Shown in pieces: positions 21,037 to 32,408 of a stretch of DNA of 64,000 bases (the first letter of the stretch is position 1; each line of letters starts with the position of its first letter). The notes beneath the pieces were generated by a model. The model was given only the letters and a program-made list of their open reading frames with translations. It made no database searches and was not told the origin of the DNA. Origin of the DNA: Zygnema circumcarinatum (taxonomy: Eukaryota > Streptophyta > Zygnematophyceae > Zygnematales > Zygnemataceae). Both the position numbers and the translations under genes were made by a program. The stretch spans positions 2,162,801-2,226,800 of the forward strand of contig CM074806.1 in the NCBI GenBank assembly GCA_037447605.1, written 5' to 3'.

Positions 21037-24000
21037 ATGGTGGGGTTTACGGAGCTTGTCTTGGCCGCTTCGTCTGTCGACTCGCCACTTATAGCATGGG
21101 ATTTGCACACGGGGAAGTTGCGGGCCAATTACAAGCAGACGCCCGGGACGCCCATGGCTTCACCCAGAAATTCGCTTTGCAGCATTGGCTCCGATTATTT
21201 TGCTGCAAGTCAAATTTTAAAGTCAGGAGGAGCCATCTGCGCCTGGCTGTGGCATAAGGTTAGAACTCTTATCTTTAATGTATATGATGTTTTAAGGCAT
21301 TGTAGGAATTGGGATAGGAGTACGACATACCATGGCTGGATGAATAACGGAATTAGTGACTTCAGTAAACAATGTCGATGGCTTTTAAACTAGGAATGGC
21401 GAATTAATCGAGCCAGCTCGACCCACTGACTCAGTTCCTTCTTTCCCGTAAATATATGCTGGTGCGCGGCAAGCCTAGATTGGTTCCACATAACGTGGCA
21501 ACGGTCACTGAGTTACCTGGCTCGAGCCATTGCCACCCCTATGACAAACATCATTGGAGGACTTTGAAGTCTTTTGTCGGCTTATTTCGAAATATAGTCT
21601 TTGAACCACATTTGTGATATGGGTCAATTGGTTATGCAGCTCGTTGAGAAAGGAGTTCAAGAAATCAAGAGTCCTTTCTCGCATTATAGTTTGGATTGCA
21701 ATATTGCATGTCTCCCATACAGTGGTGTCTGTCTACAAGTTAAAAAATGTAGAGCATGTACCATGCCCAATTTATGCTGTCCGCTCTCAAAGTTCAATAT
21801 TGTCTGGAAATATGCCTGAGCATTCCTTGTTACGAGTGGCTGGGCGAAGAGCAAACTGACAAACTCGTTACGGTGGCGTGCTGCCTGGGCAGTCTACTGT
21901 TGTATTGAAGAGCTTTCCTGTGGAAGCAGTGGACCCATTGGCATGTTCCAGTGATGGAACATTGCTGATTGCCGGAGGACACTCAGGCCGAGTCTATCTC
22001 TGGGAGGTTGGTTCCGAATCCATAGCTTCTGAATGGTGCACATTAATCTGTTGAATCTTGCCGGTCCGGAGCCTCTTATTGTAGGCTGCTAAGCTTTGGC
22101 CTGGACAATGATCCTCCACGTGTTGTTGTTCCCCCTTCACTCCACATGCCGTGATCCTCAGCACTCTGACATTGTGGTTTTCCAATCTTGTGCCTAAGTT
22201 CTCCAACCAGCTCGTTCCTTCCAGCCTTCAATAGTGAAGCTCTCAGAGTATAGTGTGAATGGCGGTAGATTGTAGAAAGGAGTGGTTCAGGCAATCAATT
22301 CAAGGTGGGCCCTATATGTGCTTGGCAGGTTGCAACGGGTCGCTTGTTGCGCTCATGGGCTGCACACTACAAGGCAGTCACATGTCTCGCCTTTTCGGAT
22401 GATGATTCGCTCATCATATCGGGCGGCGAGGATGCCCTTGTCAATGTGTGGCCAGTGATCAGGTTAATCTCCAAAGTCCTCTACCTGCAGCTTTCATGCT
22501 GGTCAACGGAGGCAATCTCGTGGAGTACTACCCTGCTTTTGGCCACGATACAGGGGTCGTTTCATCATTTTCGATCAGTAACATATTCGTCAGGGATGAT
22601 AAATGATGATCGTAGATGTTCAGATTTGAAAAGGGGGAAGCCCTGCAGCTTAGTGCAGGAGCATTCAAGTTCAAAAAAAGTCGTTCCTGCTCTGCGTGTT
22701 CGGTCCAGTCAGAGCTCATATCAGCATCTCCTCTAGGACTAGGAGGCTGACTTGATATGCTGAAAGTTGTTGTGCGTGAATGGATTGGTTGGCAGAATGC
22801 TTGACGGTGCGAATGACGTTCGAGTTGGGGGGGCAGAGCCTCGGGCAGTGTCTCCCATGTACAGTTGGGCTGACCATAGCCAAATGGTCACGGGACTGTT
22901 TGCCGGCAGTGGAGGAAGCAGCGCTGTGGTTGTATCATGCTCTGCTGATCATACTTGCAAGGTGTTGGGCTCGTCCTCCATTTGGCCCCACCAGGCAAAG
23001 CCCCCTTATGGTCTCTTTCCTAGTCCACAGCGACAGGATTACTCTCTATTTTGTCAAGACATCCATCTGGAAAAGCATCTTTTTTCTCTGGACGTAAATG
23101 CAGGGCCTACGATTTAGCATATCTAAATGTTAAGATCAATCTTTTTTGTCTCAATGTCACTTGAACAAAATTCCGATTCATACTGCATAGGCCCTAGAGA
23201 AACTCTATGTGATGGTAGAAGTACCTGCTGTCGTATGTTAAAGTGTCCTTGCGATGGTTAACCGTGGTTGGTGCTCACATCAGGTTGTCTCTCGCCCATT
23301 TCTGCACAGTTTTACAGCCTTGCGCTGGGTGCTCTTCTGCGCTCTATTGTCTTTCCAGTCGAAATCAATGCAGCCCTTATGGACCCTGGCGAATATTGTC
23401 TCTATGCGGGTGGAAATGATGGACGGATCTTTATTACATCGCTCAACTATGGGGGCAGTGCGGGCATTCCTGCAGAGTCTGGACTAGATGACACCTTCTT
23501 GCATGGCCATAAGTAAGCCCCTATCTTTAAATTTATGTTTTCCCCCCTTATGACGTTTGTTGCTTTCCTCATATCGGGGCTGACTGTGATTACGCTCACA
23601 GTTCAAACTGTGAATTTGATTTTCCTCGTGTTTATGCTCCAAACATGTGCGTCTTTGAGTTTCGAGGGAGTCTGAGTTGCAGTATTCTGAAGACGACGAA
23701 AAGGTGGTTTTGACAGGCGGGCAGTGACAGCTCTTGCCTTCAGTATGGACTCAGTGCTCCTTGTTTCTGCGTCGGAGGACTGCACTGCATGCGTCTGGGA
23801 TACAGCGTCAAGGAAAATGCTGAGGAGGCTGGAGCATCCGAAAGGTGAGTCACGATTTTGACCCGCGAACTGACGTCGCATACACCTACATCCTTTCGCT
23901 AAATGACGGAAAAGCGGTGAAGATAATGAAATCAACTTTACACTGATATATGTTTCCTTACTGTTGTTTGCAACCTGGAAGTAAGGTTACTGCCTGCCTG

Positions 24001-24728
24001 ACCGTGCTGCCCGTGCTTTCCGTGTCTTGGGTCTTGTGCATCGCCAGGGCCCATCACGAGCATCCTTCTGCTGCCTACACCCGCCATAATGCCGTCTTCC
24101 CAGAGCTCAGACCATGCCGCTCGCTTTGCTGCAAAAAGAGGCCCATCGATAACCGCTGCACAGCTCCACAAGTACCCACATGGAGCAGAAGGGACGGGAC
24201 AGTCCAATCCTTGGGAAGGCCCTCCTGTAGTGGTGCCGGCGTACTTGGTGGCAGAGGATGGGCCCTATGAAGCGGAGGATTGGACAGGGCCCTGCTTTTC
24301 CAGATTTGCCATAGAGCGGCAAATGGCAGAAACTGAGGTAGTGTCTTTTTCTAACCGTTAACCAACGTGGGTTAGTGGGCCCGTTGTGTTATGTGCGTTA
24401 ACTGGGTACTGTCAAGTGCGAGATTTGCCTGATCATGTGTATTGCATGGGCCTTTGACATTCTGCCGGAATAGTGGCTGACTGCTCTCCACTCGTGTTGT
24501 TGGGACTGGTTTTGAACGCAGGAGGGCAACTCTGTGGCAAGCCTGCAGGTGGCTCTGGAGAAGAAGCGCGCTGAGGTGAAGAGAGCGTTGGATTTGTCGG
24601 ATGGCTGGAGGGAGCAGTTTGATCAGAGCTATCAGGTGGCTTCCAACCTGCTTAAGTATGCGGGCAGCCAGAGAGAGAAGAAGCCAGATAGTGGAGAGGG
24701 AGAGTCAGAGAGAGGGAGAAGTGTGTGA
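21037..24728 (+). CDS. RID3: RID3/IPI3/WDR18-like WD40 protein
   Basis: WD40 subunit of the Rix1/PELP1-type complex that acts in the nucleolus on pre-60S ribosome maturation (Ipi3 in yeast, WDR18 in animals, RID3 in Arabidopsis). Eight exons join in phase: 21037-21258, 21893-22006, 22329-22462, 22796-22961, 23310-23512, 23717-23844, 24048-24337 and 24522-24728, giving 487 residues. WD repeats are seen as SSVDSPLIAWDLHTG, SDGTLLIAGGHSGRVYLWE, SDDDSLIISGGEDALVNVW, VVVSCSADHTCK, YCLYAGGNDGRIFI and SVLLVSASEDCTACVWD. The C-terminal coiled-coil-like tail (LEKKRAEVKRALDLSDGW) matches the family end. Upstream telomere-like DNA may act in its promoter. Intron 1 holds a dispersed repeat (21392-21546). 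Confidence 0.9.
21392..21546 (-). mobile_element. Dispersed MITE-like element, copy A
   Basis: About 150 bp in intron 1 of the WD40 gene. Its reverse complement begins TAGGGGTGGCAATGGCTC and contains GACCGTTGCCACGTTATG, ATTTACGGGA and AGTCAGTGGGTCGAGC. The copy at 63776-63933 shows the same words in the same order on the plus strand. Both ends carry a CTCGAGCCAG-type word in inverted orientation, suggesting a non-autonomous TIR element. No coding capacity. Confidence 0.75.
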
Positions 24729-25520
24729 ACATAAACCCAAATAATAAGATTATCCTTACCTTTGTACGGGCTAGCAACGAATAATGGTTAAAAAGCCTCT
24801 AGGATTGGTTACTAATAAGCTAAAGTTAGTATCACGCTTTTGCGAGTCCACACTTGTCTCGTGTGGAACTGACATGCCTGCTCACCTTATATCTGCAAGA
24901 AAATTGCGAATAAGTGCGTTATTAAGGCGTTGGGCAGTAGGTTTATGCTGACTGCAACGTGAATATCTTCTCCTTCCTTTTTCTATGATATAAGATGTTG
25001 TTGATTGTGGTCTCATGTTGTCCACGGTGACAGAATTAATGTGTTCAAAATTGCTTCCAATAAATAGGGCTATAAGTTGCAATGCATGCTAACTCGAAGA
25101 AAGGTTTTCACTATGGCGGCTGCAGGTTTGTTGGATACTGAACAGTAGTTTTTGAAAATTATGGGAAATTGTACATTTAATGTTCAATCAAACTGCATTT
25201 GATGTGGTCTATTCCTCCGACACTCAGTTATCCCCGGCTCGTGACAACTCCATGCTCGACGATATGTGGCTGGCATTATGCTCATGGTACGATCACTAAT
25301 CTGCCTATACAGGGTTACGTGAGCCGCAAAGCATTCTCTATTCACGCTAGGTTACAGTTTTCAGGTACTTCTCTGTTCAGATTTACTAGACACGAGCCAT
25401 GTATCTGCATCCCCGCGTACCTACACCCCCCTATTTGCGTGGTATGGCACAGTTCCGTTACTTCTATCCGTTCCTTCCCATCATTTTTCAAGGGCATCCG
25501 AGAAATGCACATTGCCGAGC
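24729..25520. other. Convergent intergenic region
   Basis: 3' flanks of the RID3 homolog (+) and HSP101 (-). AT-rich, with no gene, repeat or RNA recognised. Confidence 0.6.
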
Positions 25521-28500
25521 TCAATCCTCCATGTCGTCATCGTCTAGAATGTTCAGCTTCTCTTCCAACTTAGCGCGCTTCAAATCAACAGAGCCACTCT
25601 CTGGCAAACTGACGAAATCTGCGAGAGGAACCATCTTTTGTGCAGCAATCCCTCCGTCCTTGACTACTCGATACGATAGCTGGTCTCCCCTCGGACTCGC
25701 ATCGATAAAAACAGTACAGTTGTCGTCTATTTCCCCGTTGATCATCATGCGGGACAGCTGCGTCACCACCTTTTTCTCCAGCCACCTCCTCAGTGGTCTC
25801 GCGCCATAGATCTGCGAGCGGACCCATACATGAGCACAAAGCAGTTTAGCTTCTGACACATCGATGGATGTTCCACCAACGAGACAGTAAGCCGGCGAGG
25901 GAACAGAAAGCATACCGGGTCATAGGCTTCCGCAAGGACCAAGTCGAGGGCTGTGTCACTAACAGCTAGCGCCACCCCCCGGTCTGCCAGACGATTCGCC
26001 ACTTGCCGCATCTGCAGGCGCGCAACCTTCCTCAGTTGTGGCAAAGCGAGCGGCTCAAACACCACAATCTCGTCGAGCCGGTTCAGCAGCTCGGGCCGGA
26101 AGTAGCTCCGCACCTGGAACACGCACATGCATGCGAAGTTACTTTCAGAATGTGGTACACACACGAGAGAAGAAGCCGAGAAGAAGGATGGTACAAGGAA
26201 AGTGTGGTGGAGTAACACAGGTCTGCCCTAGTTTCGCACTCACCTCCTGTAACACGTTTTGCTTTGCTGTCTCTAGGGTCTCCTGTCCGGCAAGCGCCTT
26301 TAGCAGGTGTTCAGCACCCAGATTGGAGGTCATGATGATCACAGTGTTGCTGAAGTCAACTGTGTGGCCTTGCCCATCTGTCAAGCGTCCATCGTCCAGC
26401 ACTTGCAGGAGGGTGTTGAACACCGCAACGTGCGCTTTCTCCACCTCATCGAGGAGCACCACGCTGTATGGCCGCCTTCGGACTGCCTCTGTAAGCTGGC
26501 CTCCCTCATCATGGCCCACGTACCTGCACATTTACGAAGAGCACAAACAGCCGTGAGCACTGTTGTCGAAGTCCAAAAAAAGCAAAGCAGCTTCAGCACT
26601 CCTTTCAGCGAGAGAGCAATAGGTGAAATCTGGTTTCAGTGTTTACCCAGGCGGAGCTCCAATCAGTCGAGAAACTGAATGTTGTTCCATAAACTCCGAC
26701 ATGTCCAATCGCACGACCTGATTCTCGTTGTCAAAAAGCTGCTCTGCTAGCGCCTTCGCCAGTTCCGTCTTCCCAACACCCGTTGGACCAAGGAAGAGGA
26801 ACGACCCGGTCGGCTGACCAGGTCTGCTCAGCCCTGCCCTTGACCGGAGCACTGCTTCAGCAACTGCTTGCACTGCAGTGTCTTGCCCAACAACTCGTTG
26901 GTGCAGCCTTTCAGCTAAACCCAGTAACCTCTGTTTGTCGTTTTGGCCAAGACGTGTAACTGGAATTCCAGTCCATCTGCTCACAACCTCAGCAATCTGA
27001 TCTGGTCCCACAGTTTCAGTGAGCATGTTGTTCTCTCCCAGCTCCGCTTCGTACTTCGAAATGTCTGCCTCAAGCTGTGGCAACTCGCCATACTTGATGT
27101 CGGCAGCTCTAATGACCTGCTCCCGCGCTTCAGCTTCCTGCAAGTCGACCAGCTTCCTCTCTCGTTTCTGCTTCAGTGCCCGAAGCTTTTCTACTCGCGT
27201 CTTCTCGCTTTTGTAACGCATCTGTAGCGGTTGCAGCGTGTCCCGCAGAGCCGCCAGCTCCTGTTTCACTTCAACCAGTCGCGCCGCGCTGGCCTTGTCC
27301 TTCTCTTTCTCCAAAGCATGCGCTTCCACTTCCAGCTGGATGCGTCGCCTCTCCATGGCGTCAATTTCTTCCGGCTGGCTATCAAGCTGCACTCTCACAT
27401 TCGCACAAGCCTCATCTACCAAGTCGATTGCTTTATCGGGAAGATGACGACCTGTGTGAGTCAGCGAAAATACGCGTGACTAGTGTAAGTATGCTCATCT
27501 CCTAACGAATCTGCGTATACATACCCCTCTCGATTTGCTGGTCACTGCATGTATGTATCCCTCTAAATTCGTCGAACACTGCCATGCAAAAATCAATATG
27601 TATATGCAACATGGTGATGAGATTTCCTGCAATTCATTCCTAGCTGAAATGAATTGACTTACCGGTTATGTATCGACTGGAAAGCTGAGCTGCTATGACC
27701 AACGCCCTGTCTGCAATCCGCACGCCATGATGCCCTTCATACCTCTCCTTCAGACCTCGCAGGATGCTGATAGTGTCCTCGACAGAAGGTTCCTTCACAA
27801 GCACCTGCCCATCCAGCATGGGCAGCAACCAGTTTCAAGTTAAAAGAGTGGATTTTGCAATTTTTTACTTGTTATAATGCGTCTAATTCCAAAAAAAAGA
27901 GTGGATTTTCCAAAAATGTACATAGAGGTCCTGCAACAATTAAATAAAATACGCCACATACCTGCTGGAATCGGCGCTCAAATGCTGCATCCTTTTCGAC
28001 GTACTTCCTATACTCTTCAGTGGTTGTTGCGCCAATGCACCGGAGCTGTCCCCGAGCTAGCATGGGCTTTAAAAGATTGGCAGCATCCATGGAACCTTCC
28101 GTCCTCCCTGCATGCTAGGACAGCCACCGTTTCAATTACCAACTTCTCTCCACATTCGATCCACTAACTGTTAAGTTCTTAAATCAGACTGTTCTGTGTC
28201 TATTCAGCTATTCAGCTTTCAAATAGTTCAATTTCGCACTCACCTGCTCCTAAGACCAGGTGAATTTCATCAATGAAAAGAATGACTTTGCCGCTTGCAT
28301 CCTCCACCTCCTTCAGCACTGCCTTCAAGCGTTCTTCAAACTCTCCACGATACTTTGCACCAGCAACAAGGGCACCCATGTCTAGAGCCACCAAGCGAAC
28401 GTCCAGAAGATTGCTGGCAATAACACAATACAATCCCATATGTCAATACCTCGATGAAGAAGAGCAAGAAAATTATTCCGCGCGGAAAGGTCAATGATGT

Positions 28501-29420
28501 CTGGCGTCCTCAACTTAGAACTGATGCAGCAGTCACGTAGCTGGGCTACATCAGAAGATCACCTTGGCGCATCCCCTCGGACTATTCGCTGTGCAAGACC
28601 TTCAACCACTGCGGTCTTGCCTACTCCGGGTTCACCGATAAGAACAGGATTGTTCTTTGTCCTCCGCGACAAGATTCGAATTACTCGCCTAATTTCATCA
28701 TCCCGACCAATAACTGGATCCAATTTTGATGCTTGTTCAACCAAGTCCCTGCCGTACTTCTTCAAGGCCTGCATGGGAAAGCAGAAAACAGTATCACGTA
28801 ATTCAGCTAAGCAATATCGTCGTCAGCACAGCCACAGGCACAGGCAGGGGAAGTGGAACCACCTACCTTGAAAATGCAGAAGAAGTCACCGATTCCAGTT
28901 GTAAGTGGACAAGGAGAGTTTCGATGAAATGTACCTGAAAATTTGAGTCACCGCTTGCGCTCTGCACCTTCTTATCTCCTCCCCTCAAACCATCCAGCTC
29001 CAATCTCACTCGGGCCGGAACCAGCCCGGCATTCTTCAGGGCGTCTGATATTTGACTGTCCTCTAGCAATGCAAGGAGGAGCTGGTCAACGGCCAGGAAC
29101 GAGTCGCCGTGCTTCTTCTGATTACTCTGCGCCTTCCGTAAGACTTTTAAGAGTGCTGAGCTTGCAGAAATCTCATCAGGCGGTGGGTCCTGGGAAGGGA
29201 TTTTTTGCAGAGCTCGTTTCAATTCACTTTCAAATGATGCTGGAGACTCTGCTCCTTGGCCTGCTCTCGATAGAGCCTCCTTAAAGAAACCATCTCCATC
29301 CTCCAGAAGTGCAATCCCAAGGTGTACGGGGGTTATTTGCGCATGTCCTCCTTCCTGTGCCACGTCTCTTGCAGCTGACAGTACTTCATTGGTCTTGTGG
29401 GTGAATTGTTCAGGATTCAT
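25521..29420 (-). CDS. HSP101: HSP101 / cytosolic ClpB disaggregase
   Basis: Hexameric AAA+ chaperone that pulls proteins out of aggregates with HSP70, needed for thermotolerance. Nine exons, all phase-consistent: 29420-28935, 28768-28563, 28413-28244, 28107-27962, 27804-27663, 27451-26647, 26523-26244, 26113-25916 and 25811-25521, giving 907 residues (Arabidopsis HSP101 has 911). Start [17 protein letters not shown] without a transit peptide indicates the cytosolic/nuclear form. Clp-N domain is residues 1-150; NBD1 Walker A GEPGVGKT at about 207-214 with Walker [10 protein letters not shown]; the coiled-coil M domain is rich in Glu/Lys/Arg; NBD2 Walker A GPTGVGKT is near 604-611 with [11 protein letters not shown]. 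The C-terminus ends in DDDDMED. The conserved sequence and intact motifs argue for a working gene. No perfect nGAAnnTTCn heat-shock element triplet was seen by eye in the 450 bp upstream. Confidence 0.97.
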
Positions 29421-29839
29421 GGCGTAGCTCCTGCTCCCCTCAATTTAGAAAATATACGAATTCCTAAAATTACAAATTCTAATCACTTGAGCCCCTCTTC
29501 ACAAGAAATGAGAAGCACACTTGCTTCCCTTCTTTCAATCTATCAGTAGCGTTTTCTTCTGAGCTGAACAGGCTTTCCTACAGCTGTGAATGCTCCACTT
29601 CAATCTTACTTTCTGATAATTTTAGCACGGTAGTAGCTGCGCATATGTATGCATGCAGTTCAGGAGCCGTCACGTCGCTTCCCGGCCCTGCTGCGGAGGG
29701 GCCTGGGCGCTTCCAGGAGCTTCCCGAGGCGGGGCCGCGGCCGGCGCTGACTTGGCGGAAAGCGACCGCTCCAGAAAGGTCGCGGCCTACGGACGGACGG
29801 TCGGGGGGGGGGGACGCACACGAGCGTTGCTGTGATGCT

Positions 29840-29859
29840 GCCACGTGACGTCACGTCGG
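29840..29859. promoter_or_regulatory. Overlapping ACGT elements upstream of HSP101
   Basis: GCCACGTGACGTCACGTCGG holds CACGTG, GACGTC and CACGTC cores in 20 bases, about 420 bp upstream of the HSP101 start. This is a dense bZIP-type target. Function is inferred. Confidence 0.5.
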
Positions 29860-30017
29860 CATAGAAAAGTATTTCTAGAGCCAGTGGGATCGTGTCACGT
29901 GTCCAAAAGCCGAAAATGCTGACATGGCCGGGCAGAGGTCGTATCGGAATGGATTCGAAGATCCGACGTGGACCACGAACGCTCCCAAGGCTTTCGTCCT
30001 TCGTGTGAGCATTTGGA

Positions 30018-30177
30018 TCCTCGTGGTTCCCCGTGTTGGTTTTGTCCGTGTACATTATTTGATGGCATCGCCATGCGGGAGATGACTGCCACATCGGAAC
30101 GAGAAAATAGCATTGATCTCACAATGGCGAGGCCATCAAATATACATGGACAATAGAAGCATGGGAAACCACGAGGA
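30018..30177. mobile_element. 160-bp fold-back element
   Basis: The left arm (30018 to about 30078) begins TCCTCGTGGTTCCCCGTG and the right arm (about 30118-30177) ends GGGAAACCACGAGGA. Reverse-complementing the right arm gives TCCTCGTGGTTTCCCATG, then TTGTCC, TTTGATGGC and CTCGCCAT in the same order as the left arm (TTGTCC, TTTGATGGC, ATCGCCAT), with few mismatches over about 60 bp. Loop of about 30-40 bases. No ORF. It fits a MITE, or a transcribed hairpin. Related pieces lie at 6527-6587 and 50528-50545. Confidence 0.8.
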
Positions 30178-30489
30178 ACAACTGGTCGCAAAGGACCTGC
30201 TGCCACTGCCACATCCAGTTCCGACTTGTTGTGATTTATCCTTGCCAGTGACGAGAGCTCGAGCTTCTGGCAGGGCGGGCTGACGCCGTACAGGAGAGAA
30301 GGTAGAAGAGGCAGGAGCGCAACGGAGGTGGCGGTGGAAAATGATTGGCGTTGTGCGCACACCGGTGCGCTGGGAGCCATCTTTTGCAATGATCTTCTTT
30401 ACATAGCTTATCGATTGACTCTGTCAATGCGCAATAGCGTAACTCATTGGCTGCGGTGTTATGTATTAGAGTTTTAGCTACATCATTGT

Positions 30490-31040
30490 AATGGTTCCAA
30501 TGGTACCAAGACTCAAACCATTGGAACAACAAACCATGGCAATCCATTGTTTTCCAGTTTAATTTTGCTGGCCAATGGTGCGCAGCCGTTGGCAGTGGGT
30601 GGCGTTGCCAATGCTTGGTTAGTGTCGCCAAGCAATGGTTGCAACCCCATGGTTGTCAACCGTGAAGTCCAGTGGTCGTGAGCATTGGCAAAAGTTGCTG
30701 GGTCCACCGATTAATGTCGAAAACCAGTCGAAATGGTTGGTTGGGCCCGCCAATGAATGGTTTCCACAGAGCAAGGTTGGCAGCCATTACTGGACGGAAC
30801 CGACAATCCCCAATGGTTGGGACCATCACCAAAAAGGGGTAAAATTTCATAACAGGGGGGTTCAGACTTGCGCCATAACCCCACTATAATATGAGTTTCC
30901 ACCCTTAGCGCATATCGCTTGTGAAATGACAGCGGACTTCTTTTTATTACTTCCTCAGGTCCCCAACCACTAGTTCCAACCATTGGCAATGGTTGGCAAC
31001 CATTGAACCAAACGGTTGCCCGGGCCTGACAACCAACGGC
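30490..31040. repeat. CCAATGG / GGTTGGCAACC-rich repeat region
   Basis: Irregularly spaced words CCAATGG, CCATTGG, GGTTGGCAACCATTG and CCAGTCGAAATGG crowd 30490-30830 and 30975-31035. The pair GTTCCAATGG ... CCATTGGAAC (from 30499) is a perfect 10-bp inverted repeat. Vocabulary is shared with the element at 49564-49805. Open frames here are by-products. Confidence 0.65.
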
Positions 31041-31167
31041 TGCAATCCGAACAGCCCTCACCGTCCGATCGTCCACGTCGGCAAAACAGCAAGATGTACA
31101 AGAATCTACGGTCCTGTGTCGCGCGACCCAACCCACAAAAATATCAATCACGTCCAAAATTGAGCCT

Positions 31168-31221
31168 CCGTACAACTCCAAGAGTAGCTTCCGTACATCG
31201 AGTCCCCTGGTGGCTCCGTAC
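31168..31221. promoter_or_regulatory. Three CCGTAC sites, one TCCGTACAA
   Basis: CCGTAC at 31168-31173, 31191-31196 and 31216-31221. The first is in the context TCCGTACAA, which fits the TNCGTACAA consensus known for copper-response sites bound by the SBP-domain factor CRR1 in Chlamydomonas. They lie about 1.2 kb upstream of the Mei2-like ATG. A link to copper is not shown by the sequence. Confidence 0.4.
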
Positions 31222-31811
31222 AGGTCGGTGTGGCTGATCTGGCTGACACGGCACTCCCCATTTCCCTCCCTTTCCTCCCGCCTACATCTGACGTGGGAGA
31301 AGTCCTTTCAATTTTTCGCAGCTATGAAACGCCTGCGCTAGTACCACATTTGGGAGTGCTTGTAGCGTTCAAGGACTAAAATGAGGGAGTGGGACGAGCA
31401 GGCCAGCAAGTAAGAGGCGGAGAGGAGGCGCGTCCATAGTGTCGTCGCTCTATGAATGGGCGCTGTGAAGCGGCCGCCTCATACACGTGCGAGGCTACGC
31501 GAAATACTCTTGCAAGGACCTGTGTCGAGGATCGAGGGTAATTGTACAGTTGAGCCATAAAGTTAAAAGGTAGGTCGCGTTCTGTGCCAATGCCGCTTCT
31601 TTCCTTTCTGTCCTTCTTCTTGTACACATGCGCTATTTCAAGAGAATGTCTTGGTATAATGCGTGACGTTTCAACCTTTGCACACAACAATTCAATGTTG
31701 GCGCCGGCACCCGCCTCTCCATGTTCCCTCCACCAGGCATGTTCGCAATTCGCCACAACCCACGACCCTTCTCCATGTACGGACGGTGACTTGCCCATGG
31801 GCGGCAGACCG

Positions 31812-31909
31812 CCGTACTACGCGTACCGTACGGATGGACTGAACTGTCTGCATGCAGCTCCATGTGAATGTTCGGCGAGCGGGTGAGTTTGAACTCGCCA
31901 GTTCCGTAC
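31812..31909. promoter_or_regulatory. CCGTAC cluster upstream of Mei2-like gene
   Basis: CCGTAC at 31812-31817, 31826-31831 and 31904-31909 (the last two as the palindrome CCGTACGG), followed by very GC-rich DNA with GCCACGTGGC at about 32012 and the probable 5' UTR. Candidate SBP/SPL sites by core motif. Confidence 0.42.
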
Positions 31910-32408
31910 GGAGGTACGATGCCGGCCAATGGGCGGCGCGCAGAGCCAGAGCCGCGAGGGCGGTGCCGCCCAGGGGAGGGCGGGCCTGCCAGCGCCGGCC
32001 AATGGCGGGTGGGCCACGTGGCACGGGCCGCCGGATAGAGTCGATGACGCCCAGGCCCAGGCCGAGGGCCGGGCCGGGCCACCGCCCGCCCGTCCGCCCA
32101 CCCGCCCGCCCGGCCGGCTCTGCTGTGAATTAGGGTTGCGCCGCGCCGCGTCGCGTCGCACCGCTAGCTGCGCTGCTCTGCGCTGCTGCGCGCCTCGCCC
32201 TGCAGTGCCGCACCGCTGCCATGGCTGCCGGGGGGCTGGGCCGTCTCGCCTGCTGCAGGACCGTGGATGAGGGCGGCAGGCTGACGGTGCAGAGGAAGGG
32301 AACCTGTGCGCTAGGGCATAGGTGACGGGGTAATTGAGCTTTTGGAAGAGAGCTGGAGATTCTGAAGCCTTGAAAGAGAGCGAATTTGAGATCCGTTTAG
32401 GCTTCTTA

